A stretch of 64,000 nucleotides of DNA from Zhihengliuella alba (GCF_039538765.1 NZ_BAABCJ010000001.1:372001-436000), one strand, 5' to 3'; counted from the first letter of the stretch, positions 25,339 through 33,924 are shown. Made by a program: numbers and translations. The notes: generated by a model not told the origin, from the sequence alone.

Positions 25339-27476
25339 ACCAGGACGGCAAGGAACTCCCCGCAGCCTGGCAGGGGCTGGGCTATCACGAGCTCAACGCC
25401 ATGCTGAACCTCTACGACGCCGAGGGGAAGATCCAGTTCGGCGCCGACCGCGCCGCTGCGCGCCAGTACTTCCTGCAGCACGTGAACAACAACACGGTCT
25501 TCTTCCACGACCTCGACGAGAAGCTCGAGTACCTGGTCAAGAACGAGTACTACGAGCGCGAGACCCTCGACCAGTACTCCATGAACTTCATTCGCGGGCT
25601 CTACAAGCGGGCCTACTCCAAGAAGTTCCGCTTCGAGACCTTCCTCGGCGCGTTCAAGTTCTACACGAGCTACACGCTGAAGACGTTCGACGGCAAGCGC
25701 TACCTCGAGCGCTACGAGGACCGGGTGTGCATGGTCGCCATGCACCTGGCCCGCGGCGACGAGGCCCTGGCCGAACGACTCGTCGACGAGATCATCGAGG
25801 GCCGGTTCCAGCCGGCGACCCCGACGTTCCTGAACGCGGGCAAGGCCCAGCGCGGCGAGCTCGTCTCCTGCTTCCTCCTCCGTGTCGAGGACAACATGGA
25901 GTCGATTGCCCGCGGCATCAACTCCGCGCTGCAGCTCTCCAAGCGGGGAGGCGGCGTCGCCCTCTCGCTGACCAACATCCGCGAGCACGGCGCGCCGATC
26001 AAGCAGATCGAGAACCAGTCCTCCGGCGTCATCCCCGTCATGAAGCTCCTCGAGGACTCCTTCTCCTACGCGAACCAGCTGGGTGCCCGTCAGGGCGCCG
26101 GCGCCGTGTACCTGCACGCGCACCATCCGGACATCTACCGCTTCCTGGACACCAAGCGGGAGAACGCGGACGAGAAGATCCGCATCAAGACGCTCTCCCT
26201 CGGCGTGGTCGTCCCGGACATCACGTTCGAGCTGGCCAAGCGCAACGAGGACATGTACCTGTTCTCGCCGTACGACGTCGAGCGCGTCTACGGGATGCCG
26301 TTCTCCGATGTCTCGGTCACCGAGAAGTACTACGAGATGGTCGACGACGCGCGGATCAAGAAGACCAAGATCAACGCCCGCGAGTTCTTCCAGACCCTGG
26401 CGGAGATCCAGTTCGAGTCGGGCTACCCGTACATCGTGTTCGAGGACACGGTCAATCGGGCCAATCCGATCGCCGGCAAGATCACCATGAGCAACCTGTG
26501 CTCGGAGATCCTGCAGGTCTCGTCCCCGTCGACGTTCAACGAGGACCTGACCTACGAGGTCGTCGGCAAGGACATCTCCTGCAACCTCGGTTCGATGAAC
26601 ATCGCCAAGACGATGGACTCGCCCGACATCGGCCGCAGCATCGAGACCGCCGTCCGCGCCCTCTCGGCCGTGGCCGACATGTCCTACATCGCCTCCGTCC
26701 CGTCGATCGCCGAGGGCAACCGCTCCTCGCGCGCCATCGGCCTGGGGCAGATGAACCTGCACGGGTACCTCGCACGGGAGCGCGTCCACTACGGCTCCGA
26801 GGAGGGGCTGGACTTCACGAACATGTACTTCTACACGGTGCTGTTCCACGCGCTGCGGGTCTCCAACCAGATGGCGATCGAGACGGGCAGCCCGTTCGGC
26901 GGCTTCGAGGACTCCGAATACGCCTCGGGCACGTTCTTCGACAAGTACACCGAGCAGGAGTGGGCACCGAAGACCGAGCGGGTCAAGGAGCTCTTCGGGG
27001 ACACGCACCTCCCCACCCAGGAGGACTGGCGCGCGCTGAAGGCCTCCGTCATGGAGCACGGCATCTACAACCAGAACCTCCAGGCGGTGCCGCCGACCGG
27101 CTCGATCTCCTACATCAACAACTCGACCTCCTCGATCCATCCAGTGGCCTCGAAGATCGAGATCCGCAAGGAGGGCAAGCTCGGGCGCGTCTACTACCCG
27201 GCCCCCTACCTCGACAACGACAACCTGGAGTACTACCAGGACGCGTACGAGATCGGGTACGAGAAGATCATCGACACGTACGCCGCTGCCACGCAGCACG
27301 TCGACCAGGGCCTGTCCCTGACCCTCTTCTTCAAGGACACGGCGACGACGCGCGACATCAATCGCGCACAGATCTACGCGTGGAAGAAGGGGATCAAGAC
27401 GATCTACTACATCCGTCTCCGCCAGCTCGCCCTCGAGGGCACCGAGGTGGAGGGTTGCGTCAGCTGCATGCTGTAG
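25335..27476 (+). CDS. nrdE: Ribonucleoside-diphosphate reductase class Ib, alpha subunit
   Basis: Large catalytic subunit that reduces ribonucleotides to deoxyribonucleotides. The 713-residue product has the class Ib length (no N-terminal ATP cone). Visible features: FLNAGKAQRGELVSCFLL with the first active-site Cys, the NLCSEI Cys of the thiyl radical, a second SCNLGSMN segment, PPTGSISYINNSTSSIHP, the YxYI/YYIR tyrosine pair region near the end, and the C-terminal redox motif CVSCML. GTG 25335 is chosen because it overlaps the nrdI stop and has CGGAG upstream; TTG 25308 would add nine residues. Confidence 0.96.
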   Translation: MNQDGKELPAAWQGLGYHELNAMLNLYDAEGKIQFGADRAAARQYFLQHVNNNTVFFHDLDEKLEYLVKNEYYERETLDQYSMNFIRGLYKRAYSKKFRFETFLGAFKFYTSYTLKTFDGKRYLERYEDRVCMVAMHLARGDEALAERLVDEIIEGRFQPATPTFLNAGKAQRGELVSCFLLRVEDNMESIARGINSALQLSKRGGGVALSLTNIREHGAPIKQIENQSSGVIPVMKLLEDSFSYANQLGARQGAGAVYLHAHHPDIYRFLDTKRENADEKIRIKTLSLGVVVPDITFELAKRNEDMYLFSPYDVERVYGMPFSDVSVTEKYYEMVDDARIKKTKINAREFFQTLAEIQFESGYPYIVFEDTVNRANPIAGKITMSNLCSEILQVSSPSTFNEDLTYEVVGKDISCNLGSMNIAKTMDSPDIGRSIETAVRALSAVADMSYIASVPSIAEGNRSSRAIGLGQMNLHGYLARERVHYGSEEGLDFTNMYFYTVLFHALRVSNQMAIETGSPFGGFEDSEYASGTFFDKYTEQEWAPKTERVKELFGDTHLPTQEDWRALKASVMEHGIYNQNLQAVPPTGSISYINNSTSSIHPVASKIEIRKEGKLGRVYYPAPYLDNDNLEYYQDAYEIGYEKIIDTYAAATQHVDQGLSLTLFFKDTATTRDINRAQIYAWKKGIKTIYYIRLRQLALEGTEVEGCVSCML

Positions 27477-27497
27477 TCGCCCCGCGGCAACCAATCG

Positions 27498-27531
27498 GTA
27501 CGACGGCGGGCGAGCCCGCCCGCCGTCGTAC
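27498..27531 (+). terminator. Terminator-like hairpin between nrdE and nrdF
   Basis: Perfect 15-base-pair stem (GTACGACGGCGGGCG and its complement) with an AGCC loop, 21 bases after the nrdE stop and 36 before nrdF. It has no T-run. It could partly stop transcription, stabilise the upstream mRNA, or serve as a processing site. Confidence 0.6.
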
Positions 27532-27567
27532 GCTCAAGACACGAACCCAGGGAAGTCAGGGGAGGAC

Positions 27568-28542
27568 ATGACCGATAAGGTCGCGCTGCACGGCCACGTT
27601 CAGGCCATCAACTGGAACCGGATCCAGGACGACAAGGACGTCGAGGTGTGGAACCGCCTCGTCAACAACTTCTGGCTGCCGGAGAAGGTGCCGCTGTCCA
27701 ACGACGTCCAGTCGTGGGCCACGCTCACCCCGGAGGAGCAGACCCTCACCATGCGCGTGTTCACGGGCCTGACGCTGCTGGACACCCTCCAGGGCACCGT
27801 GGGCGCCGTCTCCCTGATCCCGGACTCGCTGACCCCGCACGAGGAGGCCGTGTACACCAACATCGCCTTCATGGAGTCGGTGCACGCCAAGAGCTACTCG
27901 TCGATCTTCTCCACGCTGTGCTCCACCAAGGAGATCGACGAGGCCTTCCGCTGGTCGCTCGAGAACGAGAACCTGCAGAAGAAGGCGACCATCGTCGAGT
28001 CGTACTACCACGGCGACGATCCGCTGAAGAAGAAGATCGCCTCGACGCTGCTCGAGTCCTTCCTCTTCTACTCCGGCTTCTACCTGCCGATGTACTGGTC
28101 CTCCCGGGCCAAGCTCACCAACACGGCCGACCTCATCCGCCTGATCATCCGCGACGAGGCCGTCCACGGCTACTACATCGGCTACAAGTACCAGAAGGGT
28201 CTGGAGCGGCTCACCGAGGAGCGCCGTCAGGAGCTCAAGGACTACACGTTCGAGCTGCTCTTCGAGCTCTACGAGAACGAGGTGCAGTACACGCACGACC
28301 TCTACGACGGCGTGGGCCTGAGCGAGGACGTCAAGAAGTTCCTGCACTACAACGCCAACAAGGCGCTGATGAACCTGGGCTACGAGGCGATGTTCCCGAC
28401 GTCCGTCACCGACGTGAACCCGGCCATCCTCTCTGCGCTGAGCCCCAACGCCGACGAGAACCACGACTTCTTCTCCGGCTCCGGCTCCTCGTACGTGATC
28501 GGCAAGGCCGTGAACACCGAGGACGAGGACTGGGACTTCTGA
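27568..28542 (+). CDS. nrdF: Ribonucleoside-diphosphate reductase class Ib, beta subunit
   Basis: Radical-generating subunit. The 324-residue product has all metal ligands: Asp72, Glu103, His106, Glu163, Glu197 and His200 (LLDT, MESVH, LLES, RDEAVH), and the radical tyrosine Tyr110 in KSYSSIF. With nrdI in the operon, a dimanganese cofactor is expected. The C-terminus NTEDEDWDF is the tail that binds NrdE. The ATG has AAGTCAGGGGAGG upstream. A 22-base-pair hairpin lies just after the stop. Confidence 0.97.
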   Translation: MTDKVALHGHVQAINWNRIQDDKDVEVWNRLVNNFWLPEKVPLSNDVQSWATLTPEEQTLTMRVFTGLTLLDTLQGTVGAVSLIPDSLTPHEEAVYTNIAFMESVHAKSYSSIFSTLCSTKEIDEAFRWSLENENLQKKATIVESYYHGDDPLKKKIASTLLESFLFYSGFYLPMYWSSRAKLTNTADLIRLIIRDEAVHGYYIGYKYQKGLERLTEERRQELKDYTFELLFELYENEVQYTHDLYDGVGLSEDVKKFLHYNANKALMNLGYEAMFPTSVTDVNPAILSALSPNADENHDFFSGSGSSYVIGKAVNTEDEDWDF

Positions 28543-28567
28543 GCTGATCCCGCTCGCCGCGCCGCCC

Positions 28568-29056
28568 TCAGCGCCGGCGCGGCGGCCCGGAGGGGCCAGG
28601 GGCCGATCGCTTCTTGCGATCGGCCCCTGGCCCCTCCTCGTTGGCGCTACCGTCCCGCGGCCCCACCGGGGTCAACAGCCGATCGGCGAATGCAGCGAGC
28701 GCGGCTCCGGCCGCATAGGCGATGGGATCGGTCGCCACGAAGGTAGACCCCAGCACGAGCGCGGCGGGTGGGAACGACGCTGCCAGCTCGCGGGGGAGGG
28801 CAGTCAACTGCAGCAGCTCCACCGCGCAGCAGAGCCCCCAGGCCAGGGCGGCGATCGGTAGCGCTCGCTGGTCCGGGCGCACCAGGGCCACGAGCAGATA
28901 GACGAGGGCAGCGTAGAGGGCGCCGCCGGCGGCATCTCCGAGCCAGCCGTCGAGCAGGAAGCGCGACGCGAGTCCCAGCGGCACGAGGCCCGCGCCGGCG
29001 ATCACGAGAGCCGAGCGGCGCCGGAGCCGCCGCGGGGACGATCCGAGAGCGAACAT
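28568..29056 (-). CDS. DUF2809 family membrane protein
   Basis: A 162-residue protein with about four membrane helices (residues 15-130) and a short polar C-terminus. It resembles the DUF2809 family: a LGLASRF...DGWLGDAAGGALYAALVYLLVALVRP region and a CCAVELLQLTALP segment. Function unknown. Its last 30 codons contain the long hairpin that also ends nrdF, so the charged tail (EEGPGADRKKR) may be shaped by that RNA structure. It is convergent with nrdF. Confidence 0.75.
   Translation of the reverse strand: MFALGSSPRRLRRRSALVIAGAGLVPLGLASRFLLDGWLGDAAGGALYAALVYLLVALVRPDQRALPIAALAWGLCCAVELLQLTALPRELAASFPPAALVLGSTFVATDPIAYAAGAALAAFADRLLTPVGPRDGSANEEGPGADRKKRSAPGPSGPPRRR
28589..28637. terminator. 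22-base-pair terminator shared by nrdF and inside the DUF2809 gene
   Basis: Perfect 22-base-pair stem, 28589-28610 with 28616-28637, and a TTCTT loop. It begins 46 bases after the nrdF stop but lies within the coding end of the convergent DUF2809 gene. Confidence 0.8.
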
Positions 29057-29166
29057 CCGGCCAGCCTAGCGGCGACGCCGAGGCGCGTTTTGCGTTGCGG
29101 TGCCGCTTGCGCTGAGATGAGAGACGAGACATGGCACGGTACGGCACGGACCAGGAGAGAAGGACT

Positions 29167-29991
29167 ATGACGCAGACGTCGGCCCAGGAGGCCCTGCCCG
29201 AGCTCGCGGTGGGCGACTTCTTCTACCGAGACCTCGGCGACGGCCGCTACCGGTCGACCGTCCACGCCCAGGGCGCCTGGAACCCGCACGAGCAGCACAT
29301 GGCGCCGGCGACGGGGATCCTGACGCACGCCCTGGAGCGGTTCCAGCCCCGGGACGACATGCGCATGGCCCGCATCAGCCTGGACATCCACGGCATCATC
29401 CACGGGGGCGAGTTCGAGGTCCGCACGCGGATGGTCCGCCCCGGCCGGACGATCGAGCTGATCGAGGCCGAGATGGTCGCGCAGGGCCGCACGAGCATCG
29501 TCGCCCGCGCGTGGCGCCTGAAGACCGGCGACTCCGCCGTGGTCGCCGGGCTCGAGGACGCTCCCGTGGCGGGACCGCATGATCTACCGGACTGGACCGG
29601 AATGAGTGTGTGGCCGGGCGGGTACATCGAGTCGCTCCAGTTCCGCGTGGCGCCCGGCGGGCAACGTCCCGGCCGGGGCGTCGTCTGGATCCGCAACGAG
29701 CTGCCCATGGTCGACGGGCACGAGACCTCGGCCCTGACGCATCTGATGGGCATGGTGGACACGGCCAATGGCGTGGCTCCCCGCGCCGAGCCCGGACCGG
29801 GCTCCTGGATGTTCCCCAACGTGGACCTCCAGATCCACATGCACCGCGCCCCGGTGGGCGAGTGGCTCGGACTGGAGTCACAGCAGACCTACGGGACGGA
29901 CGGGATCGGGCTGACGTCCGCAGTCCTGCACGACGAGCAGGGACCGTTCGGGCGCAGCGAGCAGATCCTGACGGTGCGCCCCCTGGGCTGA
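29167..29991 (+). CDS. Acyl-CoA thioesterase family (hotdog fold) protein
   Basis: A 274-residue protein that looks like the actinobacterial thioesterase-like superfamily (tandem hotdog, TesB-like). The first half has GRYRSTVHAQGAWNPHEQHMAPATGIL and RISLDIHGIIHGGEFEV; the second repeats the fold with SALTHLMGMVDTANGV and NVDLQIHMHRAPVGEWLGLES. It probably hydrolyses acyl-CoA thioesters; the chain is unknown. ATG 29167 has GGAGAGAAGG just upstream and is preferred to the ATG at 29131. Confidence 0.78.
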   Translation: MTQTSAQEALPELAVGDFFYRDLGDGRYRSTVHAQGAWNPHEQHMAPATGILTHALERFQPRDDMRMARISLDIHGIIHGGEFEVRTRMVRPGRTIELIEAEMVAQGRTSIVARAWRLKTGDSAVVAGLEDAPVAGPHDLPDWTGMSVWPGGYIESLQFRVAPGGQRPGRGVVWIRNELPMVDGHETSALTHLMGMVDTANGVAPRAEPGPGSWMFPNVDLQIHMHRAPVGEWLGLESQQTYGTDGIGLTSAVLHDEQGPFGRSEQILTVRPLG

Positions 29992-30036
29992 GCCCGTTCT
30001 CGGACCGAGCCGGCTCCGGCCCTGATCTCTGGCGTC

Positions 30037-30648
30037 CTAGGCGCCGAGTTCCGCCAGACGCCGTTTCACGGCAGGCTTGGGCATCGGCTCGAAACCTGCC
30101 TCCAGGTAGCGCCGGCGCACCGCGCCCTCCGCACGGAACAGGGCCCATCCGCGCTTGAGCAGGAACGGGAGCGGCTTGCGCCGCTCGGACACGTCCCGGA
30201 CCAGACGGCGCACTGCCGTGAGCAGGCGCGGAGTATCCACGTAGATCGCTTCGACGGGAACTCCCTGACGCCTCAGCGGTGCGAGGACGAGGTCGCCGAA
30301 GATCCCCTCGGCGACCACGGGGCCGCCGTCGAGCGCCACCAGCGAACGCCCCCGGTAGCTCGACGTCGCCAGTGAATAGTCAGGGACCTGTGTCTCGCCC
30401 GTCTCCAGGAGTTCGACGATCGCGCCGACCGCCGAGGAGGTGTTCCAGGTCCCCGGGTGGTCCCAGTCCACCTCGCCGTAGGAAGTCATCGGCAACGGCG
30501 ACTCGGCCGTGTGCTCCGCGAGCTCGCGGTAGAAATTGTCCAGCACCACGTGCGGACGGCCATAGCGCGCGGCGAGGTAGGACTTCCCGGCGCCGGAGGC
30601 GCCGCCGAGCAGGACGAGTGGTTTACCGGGCGTTTGCACAGCGTCCAT
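30037..30648 (-). CDS. P-loop NTPase, uridine kinase-like
   Basis: A 203-residue nucleoside-kinase-like protein. Walker A GGASGAGKS at 15-23; VVLDNFYRE and the YGEVDWDHPGTWN segment look like the substrate-binding region of uridine kinases; a lid-like Arg-rich stretch RRLVRDVSERRKP follows. The substrate is not certain. ATG 30648 is set by the short space to the divergent lplA-like gene; the longer frame would cover that whole gene. Confidence 0.75.
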   Translation of the reverse strand: MDAVQTPGKPLVLLGGASGAGKSYLAARYGRPHVVLDNFYRELAEHTAESPLPMTSYGEVDWDHPGTWNTSSAVGAIVELLETGETQVPDYSLATSSYRGRSLVALDGGPVVAEGIFGDLVLAPLRRQGVPVEAIYVDTPRLLTAVRRLVRDVSERRKPLPFLLKRGWALFRAEGAVRRRYLEAGFEPMPKPAVKRRLAELGA

Positions 30649-30650
30649 CC

Positions 30651-30656
30651 TAGAAT
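30651..30656 (+). promoter_or_regulatory. -10 box of the lipoate ligase family gene (leaderless)
   Basis: TAGAAT ends seven bases before ATG 30664, so a leaderless transcript is expected. Confidence 0.6.
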
Positions 30657-30663
30657 CAGATGC

Positions 30664-31407
30664 ATGACTGTTTGGAATCCCGGGGTTGTCGGACCGCTCA
30701 CGATCGTCCGGGATTCCGCATCCGGCGACCCGGAGCGTGATCTGCTGGGCGGTGTGGACCTGCTGCAGGCGGTGCGCAGCGGCCATCGCGGCCCGACCCT
30801 GCGCATCTACCGCCCGGCCCCCACGATGGCCTTCGGCCAGCGGGACGTGCGCCTGGAGGGCTACGACGACGCGGTGCGGCTCTCGCGAGCCGCTGGGTTC
30901 GCGCCGGTGGTCCGGAAGGCAGGCGGACGCGCCGCCGCCTATCACCGTGGCACGCTCATCGTGGACCACGCCGAGCCGGCGGGCGAGGCGATGCTGGGGC
31001 ACCAGGCCCGGTTCCAGCAGCTGGGCGAGCTCTACGCGGAGGCCTTGCGGTCCCTCGCCGTCGATGCCCGGGTCGGGGAGATCCCCGGGGAGTACTGTCC
31101 GGGTGACTTCAGCGTGCACGGGCGTCCGCCCGCGTCCGCGCCAGGCGGCCCGGTGAAACTGGTCGGCACCGCCCAGCGAGTCGTCGCCGGCGCGTGGCTC
31201 TTCGCCTCGGTCTTCGTGGTGGAGGACTCCGAGCCGCTGCGGCGGGTGCTGACCGACGTCTACGATGCGCTGGCGATGCCGCTGGATCCGGCGACAGTCG
31301 GCTCGGTCGACGACCTGGTGCCCGGCGTCACCGTCTCCCACGTCGAGGACGCGCTCCTGAGCGCCTACGCGGCCCACCTGCCGCTGGCGCTGCCGACCGG
31401 CGCCTGA
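30664..31407 (+). CDS. Lipoate-protein ligase A family protein
   Basis: A 247-residue member of the biotin/lipoate A/B ligase fold. It has TLRIYRPAPTMAFGQRD near 45-61 and the VVRKAGGRAAAYHRGTLIVD motif near 83-103, where the family's RRxSGGGAVYHdxGN is changed to RKAGGRAAAYHRG. It also has VKLVGTAQRVVAGAWLFASVFV, matching the K(i)xGxAQrr block with the lysine kept. It may transfer lipoate or octanoate or act on another acyl group. The start is fixed by the -10 box. Confidence 0.78.
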   Translation: MTVWNPGVVGPLTIVRDSASGDPERDLLGGVDLLQAVRSGHRGPTLRIYRPAPTMAFGQRDVRLEGYDDAVRLSRAAGFAPVVRKAGGRAAAYHRGTLIVDHAEPAGEAMLGHQARFQQLGELYAEALRSLAVDARVGEIPGEYCPGDFSVHGRPPASAPGGPVKLVGTAQRVVAGAWLFASVFVVEDSEPLRRVLTDVYDALAMPLDPATVGSVDDLVPGVTVSHVEDALLSAYAAHLPLALPTGA

Positions 31408-31442
31408 GAGGGCGACCGGCCGGCAGCAGTCGGGCGCCGGGT

Positions 31443-32072
31443 TCAGTGACCCCGGTCGATCCAGTCCTGGACGTTGGGCGCCTCGTCCCCGATCCGGGTC
31501 GTGTCGCCGTGGCCGGTGCGGACCACCGTCTCCTCGGGCAGGCCGAGGAGACGCGTCCGGATCGACTCCACGATCGTGCCGAAGTCGCTGTAGGACCGTC
31601 CCGTCGCTCCCGGGCCGCCGTTGAACAGGGTGTCGCCGGAGAAGACGGTGCCGAGGGCAGGGGCGTGGAAGCAGGTGGATCCGGGGGAGTGGCCCGGTGT
31701 GTGCAGGGCGATCAACTCGGTCCCAGCCACCTCGAAGCGGTCCCCGTCAGCGATCTCGTGATCGGGTCGGGTGCCGGGGAAGACGGCCTCCCAGAGCATC
31801 TGGTCGGCGGGATTCATCCAGATCTCGGCGCCCAGCTTCTCGGCGGCCGAGCGCGCGTGACGGATGTGGTCGTCGTGCCCGTGCGTGAGCAGTACGGCCT
31901 TGACGCTGCGGTCGCCGACGGCGGTGGCCACGGCGTCGGCGTCGTGCGCGGGGTCGATCACGATCACCTCGGCGTCGTCGCCGACGATCCAGACATTGTT
32001 GTCGACGTCCCAGGTGCCGCCGTCGAGGCTGAACGTCCCTGACGTGACAAGGTTCTCTACGCGTGCAGTCAT
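31443..32072 (-). CDS. MBL-fold hydrolase, probable S-formylmycothiol hydrolase
   Basis: A 209-residue metallo-beta-lactamase protein with THGHDDH near residue 64, HTPGHSPGS, FSGDTLFNGG and RTGHGDTT. It starts two bases after the stop of mscR. This pairing (Rv2259-Rv2260 in M. tuberculosis) is conserved, and the likely job is to hydrolyse the formyl thioester of mycothiol made by MscR, releasing formate and free mycothiol. That specific role is inferred from context. Confidence 0.85.
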   Translation of the reverse strand: MTARVENLVTSGTFSLDGGTWDVDNNVWIVGDDAEVIVIDPAHDADAVATAVGDRSVKAVLLTHGHDDHIRHARSAAEKLGAEIWMNPADQMLWEAVFPGTRPDHEIADGDRFEVAGTELIALHTPGHSPGSTCFHAPALGTVFSGDTLFNGGPGATGRSYSDFGTIVESIRTRLLGLPEETVVRTGHGDTTRIGDEAPNVQDWIDRGH

Positions 32073-32074
32073 GG

Positions 32075-33178
32075 CTAGACCTCCTGGCTCGCGGGCAGTT
32101 CGACGACGGAGCGCAGCACCTTGCCGCCGTGCATCTTCTCGAAGGCGGCCTCCACATCGGTCAGCTCGATGCGCTCGGTGACGAACGCATCCAGATCGAG
32201 CCGGCCGAGCCGGTACTGGTCCACGAGCATGGGGAAGTCGCGGCTGGGCAGGCAATCGCCGTACCAGGACGACTTCAGCGAGCCGCCGCGGCCGAAGACC
32301 TCCAGCAGCGGCAGCTCGATTTTCATGTCGGGGGTCGGGACGCCGACGAGCACGACGCGGCCGGCGAGGTCGCGCGCGTAGAACGCCTGCTCGTAGGTCT
32401 CCGGGCGGCCGACGGCCTCGATGACGACGTCGGCGCCGAATCCGCCCGTGAGCTCGCGGATCGCCTCGATCGGATCCTGCTCACGCGAGTTGACCCCGTG
32501 GGTGGCGCCGAGCTTCTTGGCCATCTGGACCTTCTCCGGGTCGATGTCCACGGCGATGATCGTCGTGGCACCGGCCAGGGCTGCGCCGGCCACCGCGGCG
32601 ATGCCCACGCCGCCGCAGCCGATGACGGCAACCGACTCGCCGCGCTTGACCTCGCCCGTGTTGATGGCCGCGCCGATCCCCGCCATGACACCACAGCCGA
32701 GCAGACCGACGGCGGCGGGATCGACGTCGTCGTCCACCTTGGTGCACTGGCCCGCGGCGACGAGGGTCTTCTCCGCGAAGGCGCCGATGCCGAGCGCGGG
32801 GGAGAGCTCCGTGCCGTCCTCGAGCGTCATCTTCTGGGTGGCGTTGGCTGTGTCGAAGCAGTACTGCGGCTGGCCCTTGGCGCAGGCCCGGCACTGGCCG
32901 CAGACGGCGCGCCAGTTCAGGATGACCCGGTCGCCCACGGCGACCTCGGTGACGCCCTCGCCCACCTGGGAGACCACGCCGGTGGCCTCGTGGCCGAGGA
33001 GGTATGGGAACTCGTCCCCGATCCCGCCCAGTTTGTAGTGCAGATCCGTGTGGCAGACACCGCAGGTGAGGATGTCCACCACGGCCTCTCCCGGCCCCGG
33101 ATCCGGGATCACGATCGTCGTGAGCTCCACGGGTGCGTTCTTGGCTGTGGCGACGACGCCCTTGACCTGCTGAGGCAT
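32075..33178 (-). CDS. mscR: S-(hydroxymethyl)mycothiol dehydrogenase
   Basis: Zinc alcohol dehydrogenase using NAD and mycothiol to oxidise formaldehyde, and in relatives to reduce S-nitrosomycothiol. The 367-residue product has catalytic-zinc residues Cys39 (TCGVCH), His63-Glu64 (GHEATG) and a later Cys; structural zinc Cys93, 96, 99 and 107; and the NAD loop GCGGVGIAA. AGGAGAG precedes ATG 33178. First gene of an operon with the MBL hydrolase. The presence of mshC in the window confirms that mycothiol is made. Confidence 0.92.
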   Translation of the reverse strand: MPQQVKGVVATAKNAPVELTTIVIPDPGPGEAVVDILTCGVCHTDLHYKLGGIGDEFPYLLGHEATGVVSQVGEGVTEVAVGDRVILNWRAVCGQCRACAKGQPQYCFDTANATQKMTLEDGTELSPALGIGAFAEKTLVAAGQCTKVDDDVDPAAVGLLGCGVMAGIGAAINTGEVKRGESVAVIGCGGVGIAAVAGAALAGATTIIAVDIDPEKVQMAKKLGATHGVNSREQDPIEAIRELTGGFGADVVIEAVGRPETYEQAFYARDLAGRVVLVGVPTPDMKIELPLLEVFGRGGSLKSSWYGDCLPSRDFPMLVDQYRLGRLDLDAFVTERIELTDVEAAFEKMHGGKVLRSVVELPASQEV

Positions 33179-33207
33179 GTGCTCTCCTGGATTCTTCGTG
33201 CATGGAA

Positions 33208-33237
33208 ACGGTGGCGTCCTTCGCAGGACGCCACCGT
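33208..33237 (-). terminator. Hairpin downstream of mrx1
   Basis: Perfect 13-base-pair stem (ACGGTGGCGTCCT and its complement) with a TCGC loop, about 100 bases after the mycoredoxin stop and 30 before mscR. It probably separates the two units. Confidence 0.65.
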
Positions 33238-33337
33238 CATCCAATCACGGGCGGGAGAGGTGTGCGCAAGAGGTTCCGCGACCCGGACACGGCCTCCGAG
33301 ACGAGAGCTCACCAGAGGCGAGCCGGCTCTGGACGAG

Positions 33338-33610
33338 CTACGCGCCGAGACGCGAGCGGACCTCGTCGATCCGGGGGTTGGTGGCCGCGGACCCGTCCGG
33401 GAAGATCAGGGTCGGGACGGTCTGATTGCCGCCATTGAAGGACTCGACGATCTCCGCCGTACCGGGCGTCTCCTCGATGTTGACCTCGCGGTACTCGATG
33501 CCCTCGGCATCCATCATGCGCTTCAGGTTGCGGCAGTAGCCGCACCAGGTGGTGGTGAACATCGTGACGCCGGCGGCGGGGATGTACTCGTTCAGTGCAG
33601 ATTCGCTCAT
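33338..33610 (-). CDS. mrx1: Mycoredoxin
   Basis: A 90-residue glutaredoxin-fold oxidoreductase with the CGYC motif at 23-26 (TWCGYC), the TVPTLIFPDGS cis-Pro loop, and a short C-terminal helix. Mycoredoxin-1 removes mycothiol from proteins, the actinobacterial counterpart of glutaredoxin. Start ATG 33610 follows GAGAGAGAC. A SigR-like promoter lies directly upstream. Confidence 0.9.
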   Translation of the reverse strand: MSESALNEYIPAAGVTMFTTTWCGYCRNLKRMMDAEGIEYREVNIEETPGTAEIVESFNGGNQTVPTLIFPDGSAATNPRIDEVRSRLGA

Positions 33611-33619
33611 GTCTCTCTC

Positions 33620-33646
33620 AACCTTTCCGAGGGGCGACGTATTTCC
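33620..33646 (-). promoter_or_regulatory. SigR-like promoter of mrx1
   Basis: Minus strand reads GGAAAT, 18 bases, GTT. It has one extra A against the GGAAT-N18-GTT consensus. The GTT is nine bases before the ATG, the same geometry as the msrA promoter. Confidence 0.55.
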
Positions 33647-33797
33647 TGTGACCGCTGGACAGCCTACCGTCGCCACGCCGACGGGGGCCGAGCAGGCGGT
33701 ACGGCGCGCACGGTGTCCGTCCGGTCGGGCACACCAGGTGACCACGTGAGTGCTGCGGCGTCCACTCCTACAGCGCTCACCCTGCCGACGAGGGCAC

Positions 33798-33833
33798 AAA
33801 AAAGACCCCGGAGAACCTTGGTTCTCCGGGGTC
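33798..33833 (-). terminator. Rho-independent terminator of tRNA-Leu
   Basis: Perfect 13-base-pair stem (GACCCCGGAGAAC) with a four-base loop, then six T on the minus strand. This is the only classic T-run terminator in the window. Confidence 0.9.
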
Positions 33834-33840
33834 CGAATGT

Positions 33841-33924
33841 GCGCGGAGGGGGACTTGAACCCCCACCCTCTATCCGAGGACTAGCACCTCAAGCTAGCGC
33901 GTCTGCCTATTCCGCCACCCGCGC
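33841..33924 (-). tRNA. tRNA-Leu (anticodon GAG)
   Basis: 84-base class II tRNA. The acceptor stem GCGCGGG pairs with TCCGCGC; the anticodon arm CTAGC-TTGAGGT-GCTAG gives GAG, reading CTC and CTT; a long variable arm and the TpsiC arm GGGGG-TTCAAGT-CCCCC follow. The CCA end is not encoded. The terminator lies just downstream. Confidence 0.97.

Noticed and set aside
33202..33438. Small plus-strand frame between mscR and mrx1
   Set aside because: It starts inside a terminator hairpin, has no ribosome site and overlaps mrx1 in antisense.
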